NCBI GenBank assembly: GCA_029218485.1
Contig: JAQXRK010000102.1
Coordinates: 1-13,754 of the forward strand
Source: a bacterium
Lineage (GTDB): Bacteria; Bacillota; Clostridia; Christensenellales; CAG-138
Direction of reading: 5' to 3'
DNA length: 13,754 bases
Shown here piece by piece: positions 7,305 to 13,754 of this stretch. Within the stretch, counting starts at the first letter, position 1. Every line of letters starts with the position of its first letter. Below the pieces are notes generated by a model. It was not told the origin of the DNA. It saw only the letters and a list, made by a program, of their open reading frames with translations, and ran no database searches. The position numbers and the translations under genes were made by a program.

Positions 7305-9647
7305 ATGAGGGGAAAGAGACGAGAGTATACAACCAGACAGATGCAACAGCGCAGGAGGCGGCGCGCAAAGCGCTTTCGCCGCACGTGCCTTGCGCTTTTT
7401 TTGCTTTTTGGTGCGGCCGCCGCGCTCGCATCGGCATGGGTGCTGCAGCTGGATGCATGGGGGGATCTCGACATGCACAAAATTCTGGATGTGCAGCGCT
7501 CTCTCATCCTCTATGACGCGGCGGGGCAGGAGATCACCACGCTGCATACCCGTGAGGACCGCATCTGGACCGACATCGAAACAATCCCATCCCATGTACG
7601 GTACGCGTTCATTTCTGCGGAGGACGCCCGGTTTTACGATCATTTCGGTGTGGATATCATCCGCATCTTTGGCGCAGCCTGGGCGGATCTGAAGGCGGGC
7701 GCCTATGTGCAGGGCGCCTCCACCATCAGCCAGCAGCTCATCAAGCTCAGCCATCTGACGAACGATAAGAAGATGGAGCGCAAGATCGATGAAGCCATCC
7801 TTGCCTATCAGCTCGAACAGCAGTACGACAAGGATGAGATTCTGGAGATGTACCTGAATTATGTGTACTTTGGCGGCGGCTACTATGGCATAGAAGCGGC
7901 TGCGCGCGGCTATTTTGGCGTCCATGCGTCGGAGTTGACCGTGGCGCAGGCGGCTCAACTGGCGGGAATTCTCAAATCGCCGTCGAAGTATGCGCCGCAT
8001 TTGGACATGGCGGCCAGCATCAAGCGGAGAAACCTCATCCTTTCGCTCATGCAGGAATACGGCCACCTGAGCGAGGAGGATTATGCTGCTGCCATCGGCG
8101 AGCCGGTCGCGCTGCGCCATGGCCAGAATGCGGAGAAGCGGGGGTATTATGTGGATCTGGTGTTGAACAATGCCTGCGATCTGCTGGATATCGATATGGA
8201 TACGCTGCTCTCCGGCGGCTATCGGATATACACCGCAATGGACAGCGATTTGCAGGCGGCCTGCGAGCGCATGTTTGCCGATGACAGCTTTTTCCCGGAG
8301 GCTGGAGGGAACGGGGTGGAGGCTGCGCTGGTGGTGGTCGATGTGCGCACCGGCGGCGTCGCAGCGCTGATGGGCGGCCGAGACAACGAGACCGGGCTTG
8401 CCTATAACCGGGCAACGCGGATTCGGCGGCAGCCGGGCTCGGTCATCAAACCCATCATGGTGTATGCGCCCGCGCTGGAGAGCGGGTATACGGCCGCAAC
8501 AATGCTGCTCGATGAGGAGATGGATTTCGACGGGTATCGGCCGAGCAATTCCAACGACAGGTATTCCGGGTGGGTGACGATGCGGGAGGCGGTCACGCGA
8601 TCGCTGAACATTCCCGCCGTTTCCGTCATGTCGCAAATCGGCGTCGATACGGGCAAGCGGTTTGCAGAGAGCGTTGGCATCTCGTTTGACGCGCAGGATC
8701 AGAGCCTTGCGCTGGCGTTGGGCGGGTTTACCTACGGCGTTTCGCCCTATCAGGTGGCGGGCGCCTATGCCGCCTTTGCGGCCGGCGGCGTTTACAAGGA
8801 ACCATCCCTGATCTATGCAATCTGCGACGCCGCGGGCAACACGCTGTACACCTATGCGCCGGAGCCAAAGCGCGTCATGCGGGAGGAAAACGCGTATATC
8901 CTGACGAGCATGCTGGAAACGGCCGTGCAGACCGGTACCGGCCGGCGGCTCGGCACGCTGGAGATACCGCTTGCGGGCAAGACCGGCACAACCGGGGATG
9001 AAAGCGGGAACCGCGATATCTGGATGTCCGCCTACAATCCCAATTATGCGGCGACCGTCTGGATGGGCTACGACAGCGAAACGGCGGGACGCCTGCCGGA
9101 TGCCGCCACGGGCGGAACCTACCCGGCGCTGATGCTCCGGGAGGTCTTCGAGACGCTGTACCCAAACGGCGATGCGCCGGATTTTATCATGCCGGACGGC
9201 GTGCGGGAGTACAGGCTGGACAGCTACACGCTCGACAACGAGCACGTTGCGGTGCTGGCAAACTCCCTGACGCCCGAGCAGGCCTCCTATTCCGAGGTGT
9301 TCGTAGTCGGTACGGAGCCGGACGCATATACGACCTATTGGATGATACCGGCGCCGCCGACAGTCCTGCGCGCAGCGGCAGCGGGCAGCGCCGTCATGAT
9401 CTATTTTGAGACGCCGAGCCCGTTCTGCCTGTACCGGCTGTACCGGGAAACGAAGGATGGAAAATCCGTGATGCTCGGCGAGTTCTCCGGCGGCGAGGGC
9501 AGCATTGCCTATACCGATGGCGGCTTGGACGCGGGCACATACACCTATTATGTTATCCCCGTGCATCCGCAGCTGGAGGTCGCGGGGGAGCGGGTTGTGG
9601 GCCAGAGCTCGGAGCGCATTCTCGTCTCGGTGCCGGGCGGCGGATGA
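7305..9647 (+). CDS. Class A penicillin-binding protein (PBP1A family)
   Basis: This bifunctional enzyme polymerises lipid II into glycan strands and cross-links them at the outer face of the membrane. From ATG 7305 it has 780 residues: a basic cytoplasmic N-terminus, one membrane helix (about 27-47), and a GT51 glycosyltransferase domain with EDARFYDH (catalytic Glu106), GASTISQQLIK (137-147) and the KIDEAILAYQLEQQ region. The transpeptidase domain follows, with active-site SVIK (379-382), SLN (433-435) and KTGTT (559-563). The last 90 or so residues (from 684) look like a fibronectin type III-like domain, as in other Clostridia PBPs. The frame is open to 7194, but that part overlaps the J-domain gene and is unlike the family. 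The start is uncertain: neither ATG 7305 nor ATG 7341 has a well-placed Shine-Dalgarno. Confidence 0.94.
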   Translation: MRGKRREYTTRQMQQRRRRRAKRFRRTCLALFLLFGAAAALASAWVLQLDAWGDLDMHKILDVQRSLILYDAAGQEITTLHTREDRIWTDIETIPSHVRYAFISAEDARFYDHFGVDIIRIFGAAWADLKAGAYVQGASTISQQLIKLSHLTNDKKMERKIDEAILAYQLEQQYDKDEILEMYLNYVYFGGGYYGIEAAARGYFGVHASELTVAQAAQLAGILKSPSKYAPHLDMAASIKRRNLILSLMQEYGHLSEEDYAAAIGEPVALRHGQNAEKRGYYVDLVLNNACDLLDIDMDTLLSGGYRIYTAMDSDLQAACERMFADDSFFPEAGGNGVEAALVVVDVRTGGVAALMGGRDNETGLAYNRATRIRRQPGSVIKPIMVYAPALESGYTAATMLLDEEMDFDGYRPSNSNDRYSGWVTMREAVTRSLNIPAVSVMSQIGVDTGKRFAESVGISFDAQDQSLALALGGFTYGVSPYQVAGAYAAFAAGGVYKEPSLIYAICDAAGNTLYTYAPEPKRVMREENAYILTSMLETAVQTGTGRRLGTLEIPLAGKTGTTGDESGNRDIWMSAYNPNYAATVWMGYDSETAGRLPDAATGGTYPALMLREVFETLYPNGDAPDFIMPDGVREYRLDSYTLDNEHVAVLANSLTPEQASYSEVFVVGTEPDAYTTYWMIPAPPTVLRAAAAGSAVMIYFETPSPFCLYRLYRETKDGKSVMLGEFSGGEGSIAYTDGGLDAGTYTYYVIPVHPQLEVAGERVVGQSSERILVSVPGGG

Positions 9648-9674
9648 TTTCACAGTCTGTTTTGAATTAGGGTG

Positions 9675-9703
9675 TTGACGCAGGGTTTCCCCAACCATAT
9701 AAT
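9675..9703 (+). promoter_or_regulatory. Sigma-A promoter of the GntR regulator gene
   Basis: TTGACG (9675-9680) and TATAAT (9698-9703) are separated by exactly 17 bases, making this the best vegetative promoter on the + strand. Transcription would start near 9710, leaving a leader of about 50 bases before the ATG at 9762. It shows that gntR is transcribed on its own and not only from the PBP gene upstream. Confidence 0.85.
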
Positions 9704-9717
9704 ATATTTGTATGGTT
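9693..9717 (+). promoter_or_regulatory. Candidate GntR operator overlapping the -10 and start site
   Basis: The inverted repeat AACCATA (9693-9699) and TATGGTT (9711-9717), with an 11-base AT-rich centre, covers the -10 hexamer and the predicted start of transcription. A dimeric repressor bound here would block RNA polymerase. FCD-subfamily GntR regulators often repress their own genes, so this is the likely autoregulatory site. The 11-base gap is longer than in many GntR operators, so the true site could be a sub-part of it. Confidence 0.5.
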
Positions 9718-9761
9718 CATATATAATTCTTTCAAAAGCATTAGAGGGGAAACAGAAGCAA

Positions 9762-10430
9762 ATGGATTACGAAGCCATCGCCGGCCAGGTCGGTCCGCGA
9801 ACCGGAGCGACGCAGGAATGGGTCTTTCGGGTTTTGCGTCAAGGAATTGTGAGCGGCGCATTGCCGGGCGGAACGCAGCTCAAGCAGGATGAGATTTCAT
9901 CCGCGCTGAGCGTGAGCCATATTCCGGTGCGGGAGGCACTTCGCCAGCTGGAAGCACAGGGATTGGTCCGAATTCATCCCAACCGGGGCGCATCGGTGAC
10001 AAAGCTGTCGAGAAGCACCATCCTCGATATGATGGAGGTGCGCGCCACGCTGTCCGTGATGCTGCTCAAGAACAGCATTCCGCTGCTGACGGATGCGGAT
10101 TACGCGGCGCTGGATGAGGTCATCGCTGCACAAAAGCAGGAGACCGATTTGTTCCGGACCGAGGAGCTCAACTACCGGTTCCACAATATCCTCAGCCGCC
10201 ATGCCGACAATGCCATTGCCGAGCTGTTCATGGAGATGATCCATGCCAATATCGACCGGTATCTGCGCACCAATTTCTATGCCGGCGCCTCCCGGCGGGA
10301 GCGCTCGATCGGCGAGCATGAGCGCATTGTGGAGGCCTGCCGCGCAGGCAACCGTGAGCTCGCCTGCGATCTGCTGCGCGACCACATTCTGAACGCAAAG
10401 GAGTATATTCCGAAGGATCTCGAACCGTAA
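9762..10430 (+). CDS. GntR family transcriptional regulator, FCD subfamily
   Basis: This 222-residue DNA-binding regulator has an N-terminal winged helix-turn-helix (about 13-80), with the recognition region SSALSVSHIPVREALRQLEA (46-65) and the wing GLVRIHPNRGASVT (67-80). The C-terminal helical FCD domain (about 85-210) binds a small carboxylate or similar ligand, often through a metal; His141, His186 (EH) and His208 (DH) lie where FCD metal ligands usually sit. I chose ATG 9762, with AGAGGGGA 11 bases upstream, over earlier codons in the same frame because those would be at or before the start of transcription. No metabolic gene of the usual kind stands beside it, so its effector and targets are unknown. 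It is probably autoregulated through the palindrome over its promoter. Confidence 0.93.
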   Translation: MDYEAIAGQVGPRTGATQEWVFRVLRQGIVSGALPGGTQLKQDEISSALSVSHIPVREALRQLEAQGLVRIHPNRGASVTKLSRSTILDMMEVRATLSVMLLKNSIPLLTDADYAALDEVIAAQKQETDLFRTEELNYRFHNILSRHADNAIAELFMEMIHANIDRYLRTNFYAGASRRERSIGEHERIVEACRAGNRELACDLLRDHILNAKEYIPKDLEP

Positions 10431-10455
10431 GGCATTATCAACGATAAAAAGCAAG

Positions 10456-10492
10456 GCACCTGCACACGCTAATAGTGTGTTGGTGCTTTTTT
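10456..10492 (+). terminator. Intrinsic terminator of the GntR gene
   Basis: GCACCTGCACAC (10456-10467) pairs with GTGTGTTGGTGC (10475-10486) around a 7-base loop, with one T-T mismatch and one G-T pair, and is followed by six T (10487-10492). It begins 25 bases after the gntR stop. The right arm and T-run overlap the first codons of the next gene, which is unusual. Confidence 0.85.
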
Positions 10493-11019
10493 GTTTGATA
10501 GGCGTTTTTGCGCTGCTGTCGGTTCTGGCGTTCACTTCCTGCCGCATCCATGCCGAGCTTTGGATGGAGCTTGCAGGCGGCTGCATCGCCGTGCACATCC
10601 GGTATCTGGTACCCGTTTATACCTTCCGTTTCCGCATCAGCCTGTTCAGCGCGCCATATCTTGCCATCGACCTTTTGAAGCATAACGGTGCTGTATCGCC
10701 GGTGTACCGCGCCTTTCAGAAGAAAGAAGAAGCAAATCCGTGGGCAGATGCGGTCTGGAACGCCATCCGGTGGAAGAGCGCCCGCGCCTGCCTGTATGCG
10801 GGAACGGAACGTGCACCTGCCTTGTCCGCGTTGTCGTGGGGCGCGCTTGCGGAACTCATCCGGTTCCTGCTCTGCCGGTATATCACGCCCAATACGGCGG
10901 TTGCAGGCGTTCCGGATGCGGGCAGCGTTCCGTTCCGGTTAAAAGTGGAAGGTATTGCAACGCTTTCGCTTGCTCAAATTATTCGTGAACGATTTTGCAG
11001 ATCAAAGGAGAAGGAATGA
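10477..11019 (+). CDS. ytfI: DUF2953 family protein, YtfI-like
   Basis: This protein of up to 180 residues has a hydrophobic N-terminal segment (about 2-19) and a C-terminal region that fits DUF2953 (ALSWGALAELIRFLL, 117-131, then a PN-V-P-F strand pattern and SLAQIIRERF at the end). In B. subtilis the DUF2953 gene ytfI precedes ytfJ (gerW); the same order here supports the assignment. Its exact function is unknown; a membrane role in sporulation is inferred from the pairing. The start is doubtful: candidates are GTG 10477, TTG 10480, GTG 10483 and TTG 10495, none with a Shine-Dalgarno, and the first three lie inside the gntR terminator hairpin. The gene is shorter than many family members. 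The stop is 6 bases before gerW. Confidence 0.75.
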   Translation: MLVLFCLIGVFALLSVLAFTSCRIHAELWMELAGGCIAVHIRYLVPVYTFRFRISLFSAPYLAIDLLKHNGAVSPVYRAFQKKEEANPWADAVWNAIRWKSARACLYAGTERAPALSALSWGALAELIRFLLCRYITPNTAVAGVPDAGSVPFRLKVEGIATLSLAQIIRERFCRSKEKE

Positions 11020-11025
11020 GATAAA

Positions 11026-11523
11026 ATGTCGCACCCGATTGAGAATATGTTGCGCACCACCATGGAGCAGCTCAAGCAGATTGTCGACGTCAATACCGTC
11101 ATCGGCACGCCCGTAGCGGTTGGAGACGCCATCATTCTGCCCGTATCGCGCGTGTCGCTCGGCTTTCTGTCCGGCGGCGGCGAATATGAGGGGAAGAACA
11201 GCAGCGTCCAGCGCTGCGGCCGTACATTGGATGAAACGCAGCTCCCGTATCCGTTCGCGGGCACGTCTGTAGCGGGATTGTGCATGACGCCGACCGCGTT
11301 TCTCACGCTGCAGGGCGGCCATGTGACGGTTGTCCCCGCAACCTGCGATACGACGCTCGACCGGCTGATCGACCGCGTTCCGCAATTCCTCCATGAGGCG
11401 GAACGCATGGTGCAGGCGCTGGCGGCACGCTGCAGCGCAAGGGCCGATCAAAGCGGAAAGGACCCGGAGGGCAGGCAAAACGATCGGACCGATCGGAAAG
11501 AGCAGCAGGACCTGCAGGCATGA
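11026..11523 (+). CDS. gerW: GerW family sporulation protein (YtfJ)
   Basis: This 165-residue protein belongs to the YtfJ/GerW family, made in the forespore in B. subtilis and needed for normal germination responses; its biochemistry is not settled. The family pattern is plain: MSHPIENMLRTTMEQLKQIV (1-20), the DVNTVIGTPV strand (21-30), ILPVSRVSLGFLSGGGEY (37-54), and the glycine-rich AGTSVAGLCMTPTAFLTL stretch (78-95). The last 30 residues (about 136-165) are polar and charged and look disordered. ATG 11026 is fixed by an in-frame stop at 11017. The Shine-Dalgarno AAAGGAGAAGGA lies 10-15 bases upstream, and a two-codon ORF sits between them. The stop overlaps the next start as ATGA. Confidence 0.92.
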   Translation: MSHPIENMLRTTMEQLKQIVDVNTVIGTPVAVGDAIILPVSRVSLGFLSGGGEYEGKNSSVQRCGRTLDETQLPYPFAGTSVAGLCMTPTAFLTLQGGHVTVVPATCDTTLDRLIDRVPQFLHEAERMVQALAARCSARADQSGKDPEGRQNDRTDRKEQQDLQA

Positions 11524-12635
11524 GGCGCGCGCTTTCGCTGGCGTTTGCCGCTGTGTTGCTTCTTCTGCCACTCCGCGTGCAGGCGGCGGAGGAAGCGCCC
11601 GCCATTGAAACCGGCGGCGCGGCCCTGATGGAGGTGGGATCCATGCGGCTGCTCGCGGGCCAGAACGCCGATAAGCGGCTGCCAATGGCGAGCACCACGA
11701 AGATCATGACGGCGCTGCTCGCCATTGAGCATTGTTCGCTGGATGAATGGGTCACGGTGCCGGCACAGGCGTATGGTGTGGAGGGGTCGAGCATGTATCT
11801 CAACCGCGGTGAGAAACTGCGCATGGAGGACCTGCTCTACGGCCTCATGCTGACCTCCGGCAACGATGCGGCCATTGCCATCGCCTGCCATATCGCGGGG
11901 AGCGTGGAGGCCTTCGCGGATGTGATGAACGATCGCGCGGCGCAGCTCGGGTGCACGGACACCCACTTCGTCACACCGAACGGATTGCCCGATGCGGAAC
12001 ACTATACGACCGCGCGCGACCTGTGTCGCATTGCCGCGGCGGGGATGCAGAATGAAACATTTCGCACCATCGTCGGCACGACCTATTATCGGACGGAGAC
12101 GGGCGATGTCACCCGGACGCTGAAGAATAAAAACAAGGTGCTCTGGCAATACGAGGGCGGAAACGGCGTGAAAACCGGCTATACCAAATCGGCAGGCCGC
12201 TGCCTCGCGTTCTCGGCGGAACGGGACGGCACCATGTTGGTGGGCGTTGTGCTGAACTGCCCGGACATGTGGAACAGCGCTTATACCCTGCTGGATTACG
12301 GTTTTGCGGCCTATCAGACCCGATGCCTTGTGGATGTGGGCACCTGCATCGCCTATATGGAAATCATGGGCGGAACCAAAAAGGGTTTGGCAATTTTTAC
12401 GAATCAGGCTATACTGTATCCGATAGCAACCGATGGGAGCGATCAAATCGAGTGGAAGCTCGATTGCCCTGCATCGCTCCATGCGCCGGTAGCGGCCGGA
12501 ACAAGCGTGGGGTCGCTGACGCTGCTGGTCAATGGTGAACCTGCAGCATCCTGCGAGCTGGTCACCGCAGAAGCCGTATCGGCTGCCGATCTTCGGTTTT
12601 ATTTACACCGGATTCTGGATGGGTGGAGCGCCTGA
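11520..12635 (+). CDS. dacB: D-alanyl-D-alanine carboxypeptidase, DacB-like (sporulation)
   Basis: This 371-residue low-molecular-mass penicillin-binding protein removes the terminal D-Ala from peptidoglycan stem peptides outside the membrane. It has a signal peptide (hydrophobic 4-18, likely cut near VQA-22) and the three serine-enzyme motifs: SxxK as STTK (58-61), SGN (113-115) and KTG (218-220). A C-terminal beta-rich domain follows, with a short final helix (LRFYLHRILDGW) that may anchor it to the membrane. I call it DacB and not DacF or DacA because rluB follows, as in the B. subtilis dacB-spmA-spmB-rluB cluster, and gerW precedes; DacB sets cross-linking in the spore cortex. The start overlaps the gerW stop as ATGA. 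The spmA and spmB genes are absent. Confidence 0.92.
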   Translation: MRRALSLAFAAVLLLLPLRVQAAEEAPAIETGGAALMEVGSMRLLAGQNADKRLPMASTTKIMTALLAIEHCSLDEWVTVPAQAYGVEGSSMYLNRGEKLRMEDLLYGLMLTSGNDAAIAIACHIAGSVEAFADVMNDRAAQLGCTDTHFVTPNGLPDAEHYTTARDLCRIAAAGMQNETFRTIVGTTYYRTETGDVTRTLKNKNKVLWQYEGGNGVKTGYTKSAGRCLAFSAERDGTMLVGVVLNCPDMWNSAYTLLDYGFAAYQTRCLVDVGTCIAYMEIMGGTKKGLAIFTNQAILYPIATDGSDQIEWKLDCPASLHAPVAAGTSVGSLTLLVNGEPAASCELVTAEAVSAADLRFYLHRILDGWSA

Positions 12636-12658
12636 ATGCCGGTGGATGGAGGGGTATC

Positions 12659-13372
12659 ATGCGACTGCAAAAATACTTGGCGGATGCGGGCGTTGCCTCC
12701 CGGCGCGCGTGCGAAGCGCTGATTGCTGCCGGGCGCGTGCGGGTCAACGGCGCCACCGCTGCAATCGGCCAGAGCGTGGAAGCGGGCGATACGGTGGAGC
12801 TGGACGGCAAACCGGTTGCATGCGCACAGCGCCATGTCGTGATTCTGTTCTACAAGCCCCGCGGCGTCGTCTGCACCTCGGAAGACCCGGAGGGACGCCG
12901 CACGGTGCAGGACTACTTCCGGGATTTGCCGGAGCGGCTCTACAATGTGGGGAGGCTTGACCTCAACTCGGAGGGTTTGCTGCTCATGACCAACGACGGC
13001 GCATTGGCACATCGATTGACGCACCCGCACTTCGGCGTGGAAAAAACCTACTATGTCGTTTGTGACGGAAAGGTTACCGCATCGGATTTTGCAAAGCTGA
13101 CGAACGGCGTTCTGCTCGATGACGGGATGACGGCTCCGGCGAGAGTCGATTGTATTAGCACCACCCAGCGCGGGGACACCTCGTTTCTCATCACCATTCA
13201 CGAGGGCCGAAACCGGCAGATCCGCCGCATGGCGGAGGCAATCGGCCATCGGACGCTTCGGCTGAAGCGGGAGCGCTTCGGCTGCCTGGAGCTGGGAACG
13301 CTCAAACCGGGGGAGTGGCGCTACCTGACCGAGAGCGAACTCACGTCGCTTCGGGCCCTGCTTGGATTGTAA
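12659..13372 (+). CDS. rluB: Pseudouridine synthase, RluB/RsuA family
   Basis: This 237-residue enzyme converts a uridine of ribosomal RNA to pseudouridine; the RluB group acts on 23S rRNA helix 80-93 uridines. Residues 1-50 are an S4 RNA-binding domain (MRLQKYLADAGVASRRACEA opening). The catalytic domain has YKPRGVVCTSEDPEGR (65-80) and the motif GRLDLNSEGLLLMTNDG (98-114) with catalytic Asp101. HEGRNRQIRRMAEAIGH (181-197) is the conserved late motif. ATG 12659 has GGAGGGG just upstream; the ATG at 12623 would overlap dacB and adds 12 residues unlike the family. It starts 23 bases after dacB, so it is likely in the same operon. RsuA (16S) is possible but length and neighbours favour RluB. 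Confidence 0.94.
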   Translation: MRLQKYLADAGVASRRACEALIAAGRVRVNGATAAIGQSVEAGDTVELDGKPVACAQRHVVILFYKPRGVVCTSEDPEGRRTVQDYFRDLPERLYNVGRLDLNSEGLLLMTNDGALAHRLTHPHFGVEKTYYVVCDGKVTASDFAKLTNGVLLDDGMTAPARVDCISTTQRGDTSFLITIHEGRNRQIRRMAEAIGHRTLRLKRERFGCLELGTLKPGEWRYLTESELTSLRALLGL

Positions 13373-13446
13373 ACGGAGGCTTGCATTGGCACATGGCGTG
13401 CTTGTCATCCGGCAGGAACAGCGAGATCGTACAGCAAAGTGAACAT

Positions 13447-13475
13447 AAAAAAACCACCCGTACATGTGCGGGTGG
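13447..13475 (-). terminator. Intrinsic terminator of the candidate small RNA (same hairpin, - strand)
   Basis: On the - strand the hairpin CCACCCG / CGGGTGG (13475-13469 with 13460-13454) is followed by seven T (13453-13447). This is a better terminator tail than the one on the + strand, so the element serves two convergent units: rluB and the small RNA. Confidence 0.8.
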
Positions 13476-13480
13476 CTTTT
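13454..13480 (+). terminator. Bidirectional intrinsic terminator, + strand use: end of the rluB operon
   Basis: CCACCCG (13454-13460) pairs with CGGGTGG (13469-13475), extended inward by two further pairs (one of them T-G), and is followed by CTTTT (13476-13480). It lies 82 bases after the rluB stop. The 74 bases before the flanking A-run (13373-13446) contain no gene or site that I can identify. Confidence 0.8.
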
Positions 13481-13637
13481 GATTTTCCGTCTGATCTGTC
13501 TTTCCCGGCGGTGCCCAGTCGCCGGAAAAGTTTGGTCTATGATGTACATTATGTAGTTCGTTACGCGTTTTTAAGGAGGAAATCGGTAATGAAAAAACGT
13601 TACAGTCAGACGGAAACTATATTTTTTCATTGACTAC

Positions 13638-13666
13638 AGTATATCATGGAAATCTTCAAAAAACAA
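13638..13666 (-). promoter_or_regulatory. Promoter of the candidate small RNA
   Basis: Read on the - strand: TTGTTT (13666-13661), 17 bases, then TATACT (13643-13638), preceded by TGA so that the -10 is an extended TG-n type. Transcription would begin near 13631. It points away from the window's right end toward the terminator at 13475-13447, giving a short transcription unit. Confidence 0.65.
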
Positions 13667-13754
13667 GCGCCGATCCATGTCAAAATGTGGCATTTTTATA
13701 GCGTTTTTGTGAATTGGGGCGTATAGTCGAGCGTAGCGCTCTCCTTTTCCTGAC

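Larger units (their letters stand above)
13447..13631 (-). ncRNA. Candidate structured small RNA with an anti-Shine-Dalgarno loop
   Basis: About 185 nt read on the - strand, from a predicted start near 13631 to a terminator tail ending at 13447. Near the 5' end, TTTCCGTCTGACTGT (13616-13602) pairs with ACAG-A-TCAGACGGAAA (13499-13484): 15 pairs with one bulged A. Directly adjacent, CTTTTCCGGCG (13530-13520) pairs with CGCCGGGAAAG (13510-13500) over 11 bp with a 9-base loop; one pair is G-U here but would be an A-C mismatch on the + strand, which favours this strand. A third hairpin, CGTTTTT (13599-13593) with AAAAACG (13572-13566), shows a 20-base loop ending CCUCCUU (13579-13573), identical to the anti-Shine-Dalgarno end of 16S rRNA. 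I do not recognise the family; a base-pairing regulator is suggested by the loop. No protein frame fits. Confidence 0.7.

Noticed and set aside
7272..9698. 808-codon open frame on the - strand
   Set aside because: It lies opposite the PBP1A gene, is rich in His and Arg, and shows no domain; it is a GC-rich antisense shadow.
13447..13631. Identity of the small RNA as 6S RNA (SsrS)
   Set aside because: Length and end-pairing would fit, but the 11-bp hairpin directly beside the closing stem and the anti-Shine-Dalgarno loop do not match the usual single rod with a central bubble. SRP RNA, tmRNA and T-box signatures are also absent.
13589..13633. 14-codon + strand ORF with a near-perfect Shine-Dalgarno (AAGGAGG at 13573-13579 region)
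   Set aside because: No + strand promoter is seen, the peptide resembles nothing, and the purine run is explained as the complement of the small RNA's CCUCCUU loop.
13729..13741. Short hairpin GAGCG-TAG-CGCTC followed by TCCTTTTCC at the right edge
   Set aside because: A 5-bp stem with a broken T-run is too weak to call a terminator without the sequence beyond the window.
13680..13754. 3' end of a - strand gene entering from the right edge
   Set aside because: All three - strand frames stay open over this short stretch, so a real C-terminus (for example one stopping at 13696) cannot be told from chance.

Overview
The window reads as ordinary chromosome from a GC-rich, endospore-forming Clostridia-like Firmicute. 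The evidence is a gerA-type spore germinant receptor operon, a gerW (ytfJ) homologue behind its usual DUF2953 partner, a DacB-like D,D-carboxypeptidase next to rluB, AGGAGG-type ribosome binding sites, and ATGA stop/start overlaps. All recognisable protein genes lie on the + strand. I see no mobile element, prophage, CRISPR array, tRNA or rRNA.

Layout. (1) 1-1420: the 3' part of an iron-siderophore/cobalamin-type ABC importer, with a FecCD permease cut by the window edge and its ATPase; this block is lower in GC than the rest. It is followed by a hairpin near 1540-1566 that may be a terminator. (2) 1677-5736: a germinant receptor operon, A, B and C subunits joined by ATGA overlaps, then a 52-residue two-helix membrane protein that fits the small 'D subunit' sometimes found in ger operons. 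(3) 5770-7248: an extended -10 promoter drives a DUF5685 gene overlapping a J-domain protein with a cysteine-rich tail. (4) 7305-9647: a class A penicillin-binding protein of PBP1A type. (5) 9675-10492: a GntR/FCD regulator with a consensus promoter, a palindrome over its -10 region and its own terminator. (6) 10477-13372: DUF2953 (ytfI-like), gerW, dacB-like and rluB, tightly packed. (7) 13373-13754: no protein gene that I trust, but a well-supported candidate small RNA on the - strand.

How it fits together. Much of the window concerns the spore and its wall: germinant sensing (GerA/B/C/D), a spore protein (GerW), cortex trimming (DacB-like) and peptidoglycan synthesis (PBP1A). In Bacillus subtilis, dacB is followed by spmA-spmB and then the rluB homologue; here dacB and rluB are 23 bases apart with no spmAB between them.

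The most interesting item is at the right end. On the - strand, a promoter (TTGTTT, 17 bases, TATACT with an extended TG) precedes about 185 nt ending in a strong intrinsic terminator with seven T. Inside, the two ends pair in a 15-bp stem with one bulged base, an adjacent 11-bp hairpin pairs better on this strand than on the other, and a third hairpin displays CCUCCUU, the anti-Shine-Dalgarno sequence, in its loop. I do not recognise the RNA family.
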